This document shows, one piece after another, positions 47,995 to 59,768 of a DNA stretch of 64,000 nucleotides. The translations under genes were made by a program, and so were the position numbers. Origin of the DNA: Nicotiana tabacum (taxonomy: Eukaryota; Streptophyta; Magnoliopsida; Solanales; Solanaceae); NCBI RefSeq assembly GCF_000715075.1, contig NC_134082.1, positions 106,866,399 through 106,930,398 of the forward strand. The letters are read 5' to 3'. The stretch's first letter is position 1; every line of letters starts with the position of its first letter. The notes below the pieces were generated by a model. The model made no database searches. It was not told the DNA's origin and worked only from the letters and a program-made list of their open reading frames with translations.

Positions 47995-48325
47995 TGTCTT
48001 GTCGCTTCATAGTGCCCTTCGAGGGGTTTTCACTAATGAGACTCTCTCTTTTCTCTCATCTCCCGGCGCCTTATGGTGCCTGTGAAGGTTTTCACCAATA
48101 AGACTCTCTCATTTCATATCTCTCATCTTACGTCGCCTTTCGGTGCCTGTGAAGGTTTTCACCGATAAGACTCTCTCATTTTATTCTTCATCTTACGTCG
48201 CCTTTCGGTGCCTGTGAGGATTTTCACCGATAAGACTCTCTCATTTTATTTTTCTCATCTTACGTCGCCTTTCGGTGTCTGTGAGGGTTTTCACCGATAA
48301 GACTCTCTCATTTTATTTTTTATCG
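47995..48325. repeat. ~62-66 bp tandem repeat in Ogre 3' region
   Basis: Four to five units of CATCTTACGTCGCCTTTCGG, then TGCCTGTGAAGGTTTTCACC, then GATAAGACTCTCTCATTTTA. Units become more alike to the right. Confidence 0.88.
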
Positions 48326-48654
48326 AGGAATCGGGGTGTTATCGATACGACCCTCTCTTCTGGGGATTCCTTTGACCATCAATTCCTTCCCAGTCTTATG
48401 ATCCTCTCCTTTGCTGGGGATCGGCGTATTATTCTTGGCCTCATTTGCCTGGCCTGGCATTTCTTGGATATTGATTGGGAGGTCTTTTGGACATCGATGT
48501 TGGTTTTGGTGTGGGGTTAAAGAAAGGCTATCAAAAAATGAAAATAGTTTTGATGGGTGATCTGCTACAACTTTTAGAATCAAACCGTTGTTGGAACTTA
48601 AAACATAACCTCTGCCCCAGTTTTCTTGCTTGGGGAATTTTATTTTTTTATGCT

Positions 48655-48745
48655 TATGTTGAGCTACGTGCGTTACGCACACTGTGCCTATTATGCACAC
48701 TATGTACATTATGCATCCTATATTCACTATGATGCACACTATGAC
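48655..48745. repeat. Degenerate TTATGCACACTATG short repeats
   Basis: Five or six loose copies of a 12-15 base motif (TGCACACTATG, TGCACACTRTG). They abut the spacer module at 48755. Confidence 0.55.
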
Positions 48746-48754
48746 CGAGTCGTG

Positions 48755-48802
48755 AGGCGCCTACGTATCCTCTTTGAGGAATCAGGTCAAACGTAGTTCC
48801 CA
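48755..48802 (-). other. Ogre spacer module, copy 2
   Basis: Minus-strand GGAACTACGTTTGACCTGATTC, then GGATACGTAGGCGCC. The CTACGT and ACGTAG blocks can pair. It lies about 250 bases downstream of the integrase stop codon. Confidence 0.75.
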
Positions 48803-49047
48803 CAATTTTGTATTTCTTATGATTTTATCTTCTCTTTTTTTTCTCTTTCTCCTTCTTTCCTTTAAAGATTTTTTTTTTCATGTCTTAGTGATTCCAAAAG
48901 AGGGGTATGAAAGAATAACATAAAGCTCAAAAGGGGAAGCAAGGGTTAACAGTGTTTGGATAGAAGAAAGAATTGTCTCCGTCATCTCATTATCCAATAA
49001 ATGCCAAATACAAACAAACGAACCAATAATTGCCATAATTAAAGAAA

Positions 49048-51372
49048 TTACGCATAATATATCTTGACTGCATCAGAATTGATAGCCATGTCGATGCATC
49101 TTCCCTCGATATCTGTCAAACACAAAGCACCATTGGACAATACTCTGGTCACGATATAAGGCCCTTGCCAATTTGGGGCGAATTTGCCTTTTGCCTCGAC
49201 CTGATGTGGGAGGATCTTCTTCAATACCTGCTGCCCTACTTCAAACTTCCTGGGGCGCACCTTCTTATTATATGTTCTCGCCATTCTCTTCTGGTAGAGC
49301 TGACCATGGCACACTGCTGCCAATCTTTTCTCATCTATCAAGCTCAACTGTTCCAATCGAGCTTTGACCCATTCATCATCATCAATCCCGGCTTCAGCGA
49401 CAATCCGGAGGGACGGAATTTCGACCTCCGCTGGTATTACGGCTTCAGTTCCGTACACCAACAAATAAGGAGTTGTACCTATGGAAGTCCGGACAGTAGT
49501 GCGGTAACCTAACAGAGCAAAGGGTAATTTCTCGTGCCATTGTCTGGACCCTTCCACCATCTTTCGCAGTATCTTCTTGATGTTCTTATTGGCTGCTTCG
49601 ACTGCTCCATTCGCCTTGGGACGATATGGGGTGGAATTGCGGTGTGTAATATTGAATTGTTGGCATACCTCTCTCATCAGGCTGCTATTAAGATTCGCAC
49701 CGTTATCCGTGATGATTACTTTTGGGATCCCAAATCTGCAGATGATATGGGAGTGCACAAAATCCACCACTGCCTTTTTAGTTACCGACTTGAAGGTTTT
49801 AGCCTCAACCCATTTGGTGAAGTAATCAATGGTCACTAGAATGAACCTATGACCGTTGGATGCTGCCGGCTCGATGGGCCCAATGACATCCATGCCCCAT
49901 GCCACAAACGGCCAGGGTGCTGACATCGCATGTAACTCTGTTGGTGGAGAATGAATCAGATCTCCATGTATCTGGCACTGATGGCATTTCCTCACGAAAG
50001 TGATACAGTCATGTTCCATGGTGAGCCAATAACACCCTGTTCGAAGGATCTTCCTTGCCAATACATACCCGCTCATGTGTGGCCCACAAACTCCAGCATG
50101 TACCTCTTCCATAACCGTTGTGGCTTGACCGGCATCTATGCATCTCAACAATCCCAAATCCGGGGTTCTTTTGTATAACACTCCTCCGCTGAGGAAGAAA
50201 CCATTCGACAAACGCCGAAGGGCTCTTTTTTGGTCTCTAGAGGCATGTTCTGGATATATCCCCATTCTGAGGTATTCCTTGATATCATGAAACCAGGGTT
50301 CGCCATCTGGTTCCTCTTCTACGGCGTTGCAATAAGCGTGCTGATCACGGACCTGGATGTGTAGAGGATCAACATACATTTTGTCAGGGTGGTGCAGCAT
50401 TGATGCTAAGGTGGCCAAGGCATCCGCAACCTCATTGTGAACTCTCGGGATATGTTTGAACTTCACCGATCGAAATCGCTTGCTCAGATCATGCAAGCAT
50501 TGTCGGTATGGTATGAGCTTTAAGTCTCGCGTTTCCCATTCACCCTGAATCTGATGTACCAAGAGGTCCGAGTCTCCCAAGACCAAGACGTCTTGGACAT
50601 CCATGTCAGCAGCCAAGCGCAGACCCAGAATGCAAGCTTCATACTCGGCCATATTATTGGTGCAATAGAAGCGTAGTTGGGCCGTAACAGGATAATGGCG
50701 TCCCGTTTCGGAAATGAGTACTGCTCCTATTCCAACCCCTTTCGCGTTTGCAGCTCCATCGAAGAAAAGCTTCCAACCCGGTTCCTCAGTTAATTCCATC
50801 TCATTTGTATGCATTACCTCCTCGTCGGGAAAATACGTTCTTAAGGGCTCGTACTTTTTATCAACGGGATTCTCTGCCAAATGGTCGGCCAGCGCCTGGG
50901 CTTTCATGGCTGTCCTCGTTACATAGACGATATCAAACTCTGTGAGCAGAATTTGCCATTTTGCCAACCTTCCCGTGGGCATGGGTTTCTGAAAGATATA
51001 CTTCAATGGGTCCAAACGGGATATGAGATAAGTAGTATATGAAGACAGGTAGTGTTTCAACTTCTGAGCTACCCAAGTTAGGGCGTAACATGTTTTCTCG
51101 AGTTGGGTGTACTTGACCTCATGTACTGTGAATTTCTTGCTAAGATAGTAGATGGCCTGCTCCTTCCTTCCTGTGTCATCATGTTGCCCCAATACACAAC
51201 CAAATGAATTTTCCAGGACCGTCAGGTAAAGAATTAAGGGCTTCCCGGGCTTAGGCGGGACCAATACGGGTGGATTAGACAGATACCCTTTGATTTGGTC
51301 GAAGGCCTCTTGACACTCTGCCGTCCAACCTACCGCAGCATCCTTTCTCAGCAGCCGAAATATGGGCTCACA
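49048..51372 (-). pseudogene. Ogre pol, RNase H domains and integrase
   Basis: This is a long open frame entered through a frameshift near 51372 from the reverse transcriptase part. In order it has the end of reverse transcriptase and the connection with the first RNase H (LILYLTVLENSFGCVL, IYYLSKKF), a second RNase H (LFFDGAANAKGVGIGAVLI, NNMAEYEACILGL, LVLGDSDLLVHQ), and an integrase with an HHCC zinc finger (HAGVCGPHMSGY ... CHQCQ). The integrase catalytic Asp, Asp and Glu lie in WGMDVIGPI, ITDNGANLNSS and NGAVEAANK. Two RNase H domains are typical of the Tat lineage. It ends at TAA, 49048-49050. From the frameshift onward the frame is intact for about 740 codons. Confidence 0.93.
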
Positions 51373-52495
51373 ATGCTGTGAGTTGAGTGATGAACCTGCT
51401 GATGTAATTGAGTCTACCCAGCAAACTCATTACCTCTGTTTTGTTCCTTGGCAGTGGCAAATCTCGGATGGATTCAATTTTGGATGGGTCTAACTCAATC
51501 CCCCGTCGACTGACGATGAATCCTAGCAGCTTTCCTGATGGAACCCCGAATGCGCATTTGGCCGGGTTGAGCTTGATATCATACCTTCGGAGTCTTTGGA
51601 AAAATCTCCTTAGGTCTGCTACATGGACCTAATGCCAAGACTTTATGATCATATCATCGACGTACACCTCGATTTCTTTGTGTATCATGTCATGAAACAC
51701 AGCAGTCATTGCTCGCATGTACGTTGCCCCGACGTTCTTTAATCCGAACGGCATTACCCGATAGCAGTAGGTTCCCCATGGCGTGATAAATGCTGTCTTT
51801 TCCGCATCTTCCTCGTCCATTAAGATCTGATGATAACCCGCATAGCAATCTACAAAGGATCCGATCTCGCGCCCAGCGCAATTATCGATCAAGATATGGA
51901 TGTTGGGCAATGGAAAATTGTCCTTGGGACTTGCTTTGTTGAGGTTGCGGTAGTCGACGCACACCCTGATTTTCCCATCCTTCTTTGGGACTGGTACCAC
52001 ATTGGCCAACCACTCGGGATATCGAGTGACCCGAATGACCTTCGCCTGCAACTGTTTAATCACTTCTTCTTTGATTTTTACACTCATTTCTGTTTTAAAC
52101 TTCCTTAGCTTTTGCTTGACCGGAGGGTATGCCGGGTCAGTGGGCAATTTGTGAATCACTAAATTGGTGCTTAATCCCGGCATATCGTCATATGACCATG
52201 CAAAAGCATCTTTGAATTCCATGAGGGTTTTGATCAATTCTTCCCGGACACTCGGCTCAATATGGATGCTGATTTTGGTTTCTTGGACGTTATCAGCGTC
52301 TCCTAGATTTACAGCCTCAGTGTCACTTAGGTTAGGCTTGGGTTTTTCTTCAAATTGGCATAGTTCTCGATTTATCTCTTCGAAGTCCTTATCTTCGTCA
52401 TATTCAGATTCATCGTCGCAAACGACCTCTTGTATTATTGAGTCGGATTCAGATTGATTTATTAGACTAGGTCAAAGATCCGTTGTGCATGCCAT
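51373..52495 (-). pseudogene. Ogre pol, reverse transcriptase part
   Basis: The frame opens at ATG 52495 but meets TGA at 52472-52474 after seven codons, then reads on. The acidic leader (DDESEYDEDKDFEEINREL) is followed by reverse transcriptase blocks YPEWLANVVPVPKKDGKIRV, DYRNLNKASPKDNFPLP, MPFGLKNVGATYMRAM and the active site YVDDMIIKS. A TAG interrupts at 51629-51631. The frame then continues through NPAKCAFGVPSGKLLGFIV and EVMSLLGRLNYISRFI until a small indel near 51372 shifts it. About 200 bases separate it from the protease stop at 52693. Ogre elements are known to have an intron at this junction, and the spacer here may be its remnant. Confidence 0.9.
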
Positions 52496-52692
52496 GTCAT
52501 TAGAACCAGTAAAAAGAGAACTGTTCAGAAAGAAAAAGAACAAAACAAAATTAAAATGGGACAAAAGAAGAGAACTTTATTAAACTTGCGGGATAAAAGG
52601 GTTCACACTTTTACAAAACAAAAGTAAAATTTGGATTACACCCTGGAATAATCCGAACAAAACAAAACACACAAAACATAAATCAAAGCCTA

Positions 52693-54081
52693 CTACCAAG
52701 ACTCCCCTCGGACAGGAAGAGGAGTAACTGTCCAATTGTTGGTTTTGGCCTCCGGCCCCACAAACTGTATCTCTGTTTTGCTGGAACCTTCTCCAGCTTC
52801 TACCATACTGACATCAGCGAATAGCCTCTCGAAACTCTGATTCAGGTCCTCATTTATACCGATCAATGGTCCTAGAATCTTTGGGACCGGTGACCCCTTG
52901 GCACTTGCTTTGACAAAAGACCTTGAGAGACGTGGCACCGGCTTAAGCAGAAACCAAACCTTCTTCCTCATTTTTCGCGCTTGCTTCCTATCTGCTGCGG
53001 TTGGTTTGAACCCCAATCCGAAAGTTTCCAGATTTTTAGGTAAGGTGACAGGTTGGACAATCCCCTGAAGCTCGATTCCCAGGCCCTTTCCCGGCACGAA
53101 TCCATTACCCAGCATTTCCGAGACCATCATGACTGTTGCGGCAGCTACCCTAGGGTGTGGGATGATCTCTCCTTCAGAAATTTTGTTGGCCGACCCTATA
53201 TCGAAAATCTGGTAGACCCAAGGACCTTTGTCATCAGCGGTCTCTATGAAAGGTACAATGGCTCCGCCCATGGTGCACGCTGCGTCCTCGCCGTGTAGCA
53301 CGACCTCTTGTCTTTCCCACTCGAACTTCACCATCTGATGTAGGGTGGAGGGCACTGCCTTGGCTGCATGAATCCATGGTCGCCCTAACAGCAGGTTATA
53401 AGACACTGTGGCATCTAACACCTGGAACTCCATGGTAAACAGGACTGGACCGATGGTCAATTCAAGTACAACATCCCCTACAGTGGCTGTTCCGTTTCCG
53501 TCGAACCCTCGGACACAGATGCTATTCTTGCGGATTCTTCCGCGGTCGACCTTTAACTGGTCCAGAGTGGATAATGGGCAAATATTGGCACTTGAACCGT
53601 TATCCACCAATACCTGAGTTACTACCGAGTCTTCACATTTGACAGCTAGGTATAGAGCTTTATTATGATCCGTACCTTCCATCGGCAGGTCATCATCTGA
53701 GAATGTTACCCTGTTCACCTCGAAAATCTTGTTGGCAATGGTTTCCAGGTGGTTTACAGAAATCTCACTGGGTACATGAGCTTCGTTCAATATCTTCATC
53801 AGGGCCCGCCGATGCTCCTCCGAATGAATCAGTAATGACAGTAGTGAGATCTGGGCCGGTGTTTTTCTCAGCTGTTCGACCACGGAATAGTCCTGCACTT
53901 TCATCTTCCTCAAGAACTCCTCAGCCTCTTCTTCGGACACAGGTTTCTTGGTTGCAACTGGGTTGGTTCTTCTTAGCTCCACCGGAGCAAAACATCGACC
54001 CGATCGAGTCAGCCCTTGCGCTTCACAACTAACTTTTTCCACCTGTTTTCCCTTGTACATCACCACCGCCTTTTCATATTT
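52693..54081 (-). pseudogene. Ogre protease with G-patch domain
   Basis: This is the continuation of gag after a TAG at 54082-54084. The retropepsin motif VLVDNGSSANICPLSTL is near residue 155 and the ELTIGPVLFTMEFQVLDA and NLLLGRPWIHAAKAVPS blocks follow, which is a complete retroviral-type aspartic protease core. A G-patch-like segment (EMLGNGFVPGKGLGIELQG) lies near residue 315. The frame ends TGG TAG at 52693-52695. Protease cuts the polyprotein into its functional parts. The upstream stop means this copy would not be translated as gag-pro. Confidence 0.9.
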
Positions 54082-54084
54082 CTA

Positions 54085-56151
54085 AGGCACAGCCTTGCTA
54101 TCAATCATCGGCAGCTGGACTACAGGCTTTATGGTGACCAATTCTCTATATGCCCCCTTTAACACAACAGCAGGTGCGGGCGGAACCCCTGATAATACCA
54201 ACTTGTTTGGCTCGGGTTTGCTTGTCATGGCGGACGGGCTCTTTCCCAATATCACTATTGGCTTGACGCTTTCTCCCTGTGACTGTACCCTCGTTCCCCC
54301 ACTGGTTGAGACTTCTTTCGGGGCGGCTTGGATCATCATCACTATTTGTGAGGGTTTTCTCAACTCTCCTCCCTCATACACCAACTCAATCATGTGGGTC
54401 TCGTGGTGCGCTGGCAGTGAGTTTTGGTTGATGTTAGGAGCTTCCGGTGTCTGGACCTCGATCTTATTGGTGTCAATAAGATCCTGTATGGCATGCCTCA
54501 ATTTCCAACACTTCTCGGTATCATGCCCGAGCATCCCTGAGCAGTATTCACAACTTATCGATCGATCCAAATTCTGAGGTGGGGGATTTGGTTCTCGAGT
54601 CTGGACAGGACTAACCAAACCCAATTGCCTCAGCTTGTGGAACAAAGCGGTGTAGGTTTCTCCCAACTCCGTGAAAGTTCTCTGTTTCCGCAACCTGTCA
54701 TTCCTAGCATATGGATTTCCCCGAAAGCCTGCCCCTGAAGGGTTTCTATACGCCCTCGGTGGAGGATAGGTGTTTTGTGGTGGCGTATATGTGTTCTGGG
54801 GAGCCGGCGCACGCCATTGCGGGCGAACCGGAGGCTGAGTGTATGCTTGGACCTGGTGTACGGAACAATGTGGTTCTCGAGGTGGATAGAAATTTTGTGG
54901 TGGGTTGTATGGGTAGTTTGACCTGTGAGGTCTGGGTTGGTTGTAGTGTGGCCTGCCAGCCCTGGACCAACTGTCTGCCTCGATCGTGGCAACCTCTTCT
55001 TTCTTTCTTCTCAGCGTACCTCCCGCGCCGCTCTGAATAGCCTGGGTCGTGGCCTTGAGCGCCGAATAGTTCAAGATTTTGTCAGACCTCAGACCCTCTT
55101 CTATCATGACCCCTATCTTGACCACCTCGTTGAAGGACTTTCCAACCGTTGTCACCAAGTGACCAAAGTAGGTTGGATCCAATGTTTGCAAGAAATAGTC
55201 CACCATCTCTCCCTCTCTCATGGGAGGATCGACTCTAGCTGCTTGTTCTCTCCAGCGGAACCCGAACTCACGAAAACTTTGCCCGGGTTTCTTCCCAGTT
55301 CTTAATAATGTGAGACGGTCAGGGACTATCTCGAGATTGTACTGGAAATGACCTGCAAAAGCCTGCGCCAGATCGTCCCAAGTATACCACCTACTGGAAT
55401 CCTACCTGGTATACCATTCTAGTGCAGATCCGCTCAGACTTTGGCCGAAATAAGCTATCAGCAGCTCATCCTTGCCGCCTGCCCCTCTCATTTTGCTACA
55501 GAATCCCCGCAAATGTGCCATGGGATCACCGTCCCCTTCATATAGATCAAATTTAGGCATCTTGAACCCAGCCGGGAGTTGGACGTCTGGGAAAGGGCAT
55601 AGATCTTTGTATGCTACGCTGACCTGGTTTCCCAAACCGTGCAAGTTCCTGAAAGACTGCTCCAGGCTTTTGAACTTTCTCAATACCTCATCCTATTCAG
55701 GGGCCTTGACCGGCTTCTCAATCTCTGCCGGCACTTCCAAGTGTGGATTGTAAGTCTGTGGCTCGGGAGCATGAAACGTAGGCTCGGGGGGATAGTATTG
55801 TGTATCGTGAGCCTGAAACAATGGCTCACTGGTCGTTCTTTTCAAAGGGGCTGATGTTGCTCCCATAAAAATGGGAATATTGGGTGTTGGGAGAGGTTGA
55901 TGGGGTGGTGGAGCTTGGGAATCATGAGGGCTTCTTTCTTGATGATAAAGGGGATTTGGGCGGCTTGTGGAAGGGCCGGAGTGAGGGTATTCTGGCATGT
56001 GTCCCAGTGTTTCAGGGCTCTTTTGTGTTTTGGCTATGGCTAGCTGCATTGCATTCATCTCTAGTCCCATCCTTTCAATCTTTTCCATCGCTTCTTTTAA
56101 CAACTGGCTCATCGGCCTCTCTTCCTCATTACTATTCTCTGAAGTAGTCAT
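54085..56151 (-). pseudogene. Ogre gag with zinc knuckle, two internal stops
   Basis: It starts at ATG 56151 (MTTSENSNEEERPMSQLLKE) and reads in one frame through a Pro-rich N-terminal region, the capsid-like part (LPAGFKMPKFDLYEGDGDP, LIAYFGQSLSGSALEWY, FAGHFQYNLEIVPD, FGFRWREQAARVDPP), a Pro/Tyr/Arg-rich linker and a CCHC zinc knuckle (CEYCSGMLGHDTEKC at about 54505-54560). TAG stops interrupt at 55693-55695 and 55402-55404, and another at 54082-54084 separates it from protease. No frameshift occurs within gag. Gag builds the particle and binds the RNA. This copy is non-functional as read. Confidence 0.92.
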
Positions 56152-56431
56152 GCTTGTTGCTATCGGTCCTTTGGATCTGGTTTGATAGGAGTGTGTTGCC
56201 AGAGTTCTTTAACAACTAACTTGTCTGAATCAGACAATAACAAACTTTGTTAGCGTTAGAGTTTAACAGATTTGATCATAACAGATAGAGGATGCAATGC
56301 TCCTAGGCAGTTAACCGTTTCTACATGCTTTGCTTCAAACAACATGCGTCATCCCGGCTTGCTCATTTGCCCCTTTTTATTTATTTTTGTATTTTCTTTT
56401 CTTTCTTTATTAAAAGCGGTCGAATCTTATA

Positions 56432-56483
56432 GGGATTGCTTACGTATCACGTCCTAGCGCGAATCAGACCAGGCGTAGTTCTG
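56432..56483 (-). other. Ogre spacer module, copy 3
   Basis: Minus-strand GCAGAACTACGCCTGGTCTG ATTCGCG, a short gap, then GTGATACGTAAGCAATCCC. It lies about 280 bases upstream of the gag start and about 190 bases downstream of the ORF1 stop, with a pyrimidine-rich stretch beside it on the + strand. Confidence 0.75.
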
Positions 56484-56670
56484 CTTCAAAGTAAAGACAC
56501 ATAGAAATTCTTCTGGAATCACTTAATTTCATTGTCAAAATTTGCTATTACACATTACTTCAAATAAAAATAGCAACAGTACAGACTCCACGGTTTTAAA
56601 CTTTGTTTGAAGAAAAGAAAACAACATATGGGAAACAACAAAAGCCAAATAAACAGGACTTGACCAAAAA

Positions 56671-58716
56671 CTAATTCTCCAACTTAAGGGCCCGCGAGGC
56701 ATCATTCGGCCTTTCCGCGGCTCTAGGTGTAAGGTCTCTTTGCAGGCTCTTCAACTCGTTCATAATCCGGTAGACGCAGCCTATGATGGAAACAAGGAGG
56801 GTCTTCCGAGGTGTTCGCTCACATGCCAGGCATTTCATGTAGATGTAATGCCCGATTTCGTCAATCCTTGCTCGAATGTTATCCCTTTCACTGAACAACT
56901 GCCTAATTTGTCGGTTCTTTAACCCCAGTGCCTGAGCATTGTCGGCAAGTCGATCCTGGAACAACTCCATTTGTCTTTCCATGCAGGCCATTGCATCGTA
57001 GCACTGTCTTCTGTCGGCCTGGGCGTCTCGTGCTAGTTTGACGATCCGATCATGTAGAGTGGAGTTCGTCTCCCTTAATATCCCGACGCTCATTTCATAA
57101 TCCCTTATGACCTGTTGCAAACGCTGCTTCCGGGCCATTGTGTACTTTGCCCATCTGACCTTCATCCTTGCTATGCAAGCTTTTGATTGTTCTAATTCTT
57201 CTTGGCTTTGGATGACCTGATTTCTCAAACTTGCTATCAATCTTTCGTCAAAGCGACGCTTCTGTCGGTCAACGTTACTCTTACTGGCTTGGCGAAGGCG
57301 GGCCTTCAAGGTTTGGTTTTCTTGGGCTAGCTTGTTTCTTTCAGCCTGCTCCGAGGCGACTTGCACATTGTTCTCAAATACAAGCCTTTCGACTTGTTGC
57401 TTTAGCTTCCCGATTTCAACCCGGTAACCTTCCTCCCTTTTTAACCATCCCTATTGCTCTTGTGAATCATCTGTGAAGTGTTGGACGTGGGCCCTTTTAG
57501 CAGGTCTTTGCCGAATCTGAAACCTTCTTTCGAACCAAGCATCGTACTTTGGGTCTACCTCACCTTTAGCTAGTTCTCGCACCATGGTCTTGGGCTCCAA
57601 GAATCTACATTCATGCCACAGTTTTCTAATCTTCCCCTCGGGAAATATGACTCCCGGGCTTAATTCCAAGGCATGCTTGCTCAGATCTTCATCAGTAGGG
57701 ACTACTTGAAACCCGCCCAGTTGTCGTAATACCCGATGAGGGGCATATGGCTGGATGCTGCGAAGCCCCATTAAGAGAACATGACATTCTTCAGCCGACA
57801 TGTAGATCACCTCAGTATCAGTCAACCAACCGAATGCCCATTCAATTTGGTCAGATGTTGTTGACCTTAACCGTGTAAACCATGCTTCGACACCTTCAGG
57901 AAATCTGGCGCCTATCATGCGCTTCTTGAATCCGCTGATACAATTCCTCTCGGTCAACCCGTGGTTCATGTATCCTACTCGGTGATGGAGATGTTCATGC
58001 ATCCATAGCTGAAGTAACAGGTTGCAACCTTGGAAGAACTTGCCTCCTTCTCGGCATATAGTCAGAGCCCGGTAGATTTCGGACAAAATCAAAGGAACCA
58101 CAGTACTATTGGTTCTTTTGATTGCAACGTCGGCCATACCTACCAGACCTATCTCTATCTTTTTATCCTTCCTTGGACAGACCATGACTCCCAAGAACGC
58201 TGTGATGAAAGCCAAAGTACGTCTTGCTTCCCATTTGTTTCTGTTCCCGCCGTGAGTTAGCCCAAGGTTCGGTTCCTCGAAACCCTGCGGGGCTCCGTAC
58301 CGCTGATACAAGAAATGGAGATCACAACATCCTCTCGATAAATCGTCATGTTGTATCTTCCGACTGATGCTTAGTAGATCCAGAAACGCATACGGAGACA
58401 CTGGCCTTGGCGAAAGCAAATATTGCCCTCTTAACCTCTCATTCAATCCCGCATATCCGGCGACTTCCTCAAGTGTCGGTGAAAGTTCAAAGTCAACAAA
58501 ACGGAATACATTGCGGGTTGGGTCCCAAAATGGTATTAGAGCTTCAAGAATATCTGTCCTCGGCCTAACACCCAACAAATTTACAAAACCTCCCAATATT
58601 CTTCCTACTACCCCTTTGCTATCGGCTTCCAAGTCATTCCACCACATGTGGAGTTGTAGAGGGACCTCGCTGAGGGCCGAGAATGGTTCATTTTGCTCTG
58701 TGCTCATCCTGCACAT
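56671..58716 (-). pseudogene. Ogre ORF1: DUF7745-like domain plus coiled coil, one stop
   Basis: It starts at ATG 58716 (MCRMSTEQNEPFSAL; an alternative ATG is at 58707). Residues ~20-400 resemble the DUF7745 domain of plant transposon proteins (LEALIPFWDPTRNVFRFVD, LSPTLEEVAGYAGL, TLAFITAFLGVMVCP, GVEAWFTRL). An in-frame TAG at 57451-57453 interrupts, then the frame stays open to 56671 through a long coiled coil (KLKQQVERLVFEN, ASEQAERNKLAQENQTLKARL, LRNQVIQSQEELEQSKA). The combined length is about 680 codons, which fits an Ogre ORF1. The function of ORF1 is not known. The stop separates the globular and coiled-coil halves. Confidence 0.88.
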
Positions 58717-59746
58717 TTATTAAGGTGACCTTTTAGGCGAAAACAAAAACCTTTATTTTGACTCTAAACAAAAAATCTTTGAAAGCAAAAACAAACAATA
58801 TATGTATTTATATACATGTGTATATATATATGTACATATATGCTTTATGGTATAGCATTATTGGTAAAATGAAAAAGGGAGTTGGACCCGATGAGGGTTG
58901 CCTACGTATCCCACATCCGGTGAGAATCAAACCGACGTAGTTCGGGTAATAAACTAACTAGTTTATTTATTTATTATTATTTTTATTATTTCTTTTTTTT
59001 GAAAATAGAGTAAAATAAAATAAAAACTCATTCCTCATTCTCAGCTTGCTATTTTTCTCTTTTCTCTTTTCCTTTGTTTTTAGTAAAACAAACTCATAAA
59101 TATACCCATTTTCTCTTCTATCTGCATTTTTTCATTTTTTTTTTATTATTATTTTTTTGTAAAAATTTCCCAACATTCAAAACCGGTCATCATGCATGTT
59201 TGAAGCAAATAAATACACAAGCAGTGAGTAGGATGCATCGGGATGGCCTTTTCTGTTTCAGGTTGCTATTCCTAGACGGACTCAACCCCTGTGTTGAGTC
59301 CCCTAAGTCAAAAATGCACATGATGCAAATAAGCATTCCTACTAGGGATCCGGCATGAAGTTGAGTTATTCTAGGTTCAGAACCTGAGTGTTTGTTCTAG
59401 ACCTGGCTTACCCGAGCGGACAGCTCGAGCCGAGGGGGGGCAGCGTACCGGGAATACAGAAGCTTCACCGGCTTAGCAACTTGTCCGAACCTCGTTCTAA
59501 ATTGGGATTTGACACTATACAGAAAAGAAGCCGTACGAAGTACGCCCTTCTTCATGATTTAGAAGACTCAGAGAGAAGATGGGTTTCGGCACAATTTATA
59601 TACAGTTCACGTAATATCAAAGCAGTAAAAGGCAACCAATTAGCACATTAAGCACAGATCATGTAACAAAATCAGATAAAGCTGAACATAACAGTTTATT
59701 CTAAGCTCGAATTTCTATCCCAGAACCAGTAGTTCTGGTTTTAAGT
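58717..59746 (-). other. Ogre leader between primer site and ORF1
   Basis: About 1 kb of non-coding leader. It holds one spacer module (58895-58946), T-rich and A-rich runs and no meaningful ORF. Confidence 0.7.
58895..58946 (-). other. Ogre spacer module, copy 4
   Basis: Minus-strand CCCGAACTACGTCGGTTTGA TTCTCACC, then GTGGGATACGTAGGCAACCC. It is the best-formed copy and lies about 180 bases upstream of the ORF1 start. Confidence 0.75.
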
Positions 59747-59764
59747 TCCCCAGCAGAGTCGCCA
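59747..59764 (-). promoter_or_regulatory. Ogre primer binding site
   Basis: On the minus strand TGGCGACTCTGCTGGGGA, four bases after the LTR end GTGTGACA. Ogre elements are reported to use a tRNA-Arg primer, and I recall this sequence as that type, but I have not verified the tRNA match. Confidence 0.8.
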
Positions 59765-59768
59765 GAGC

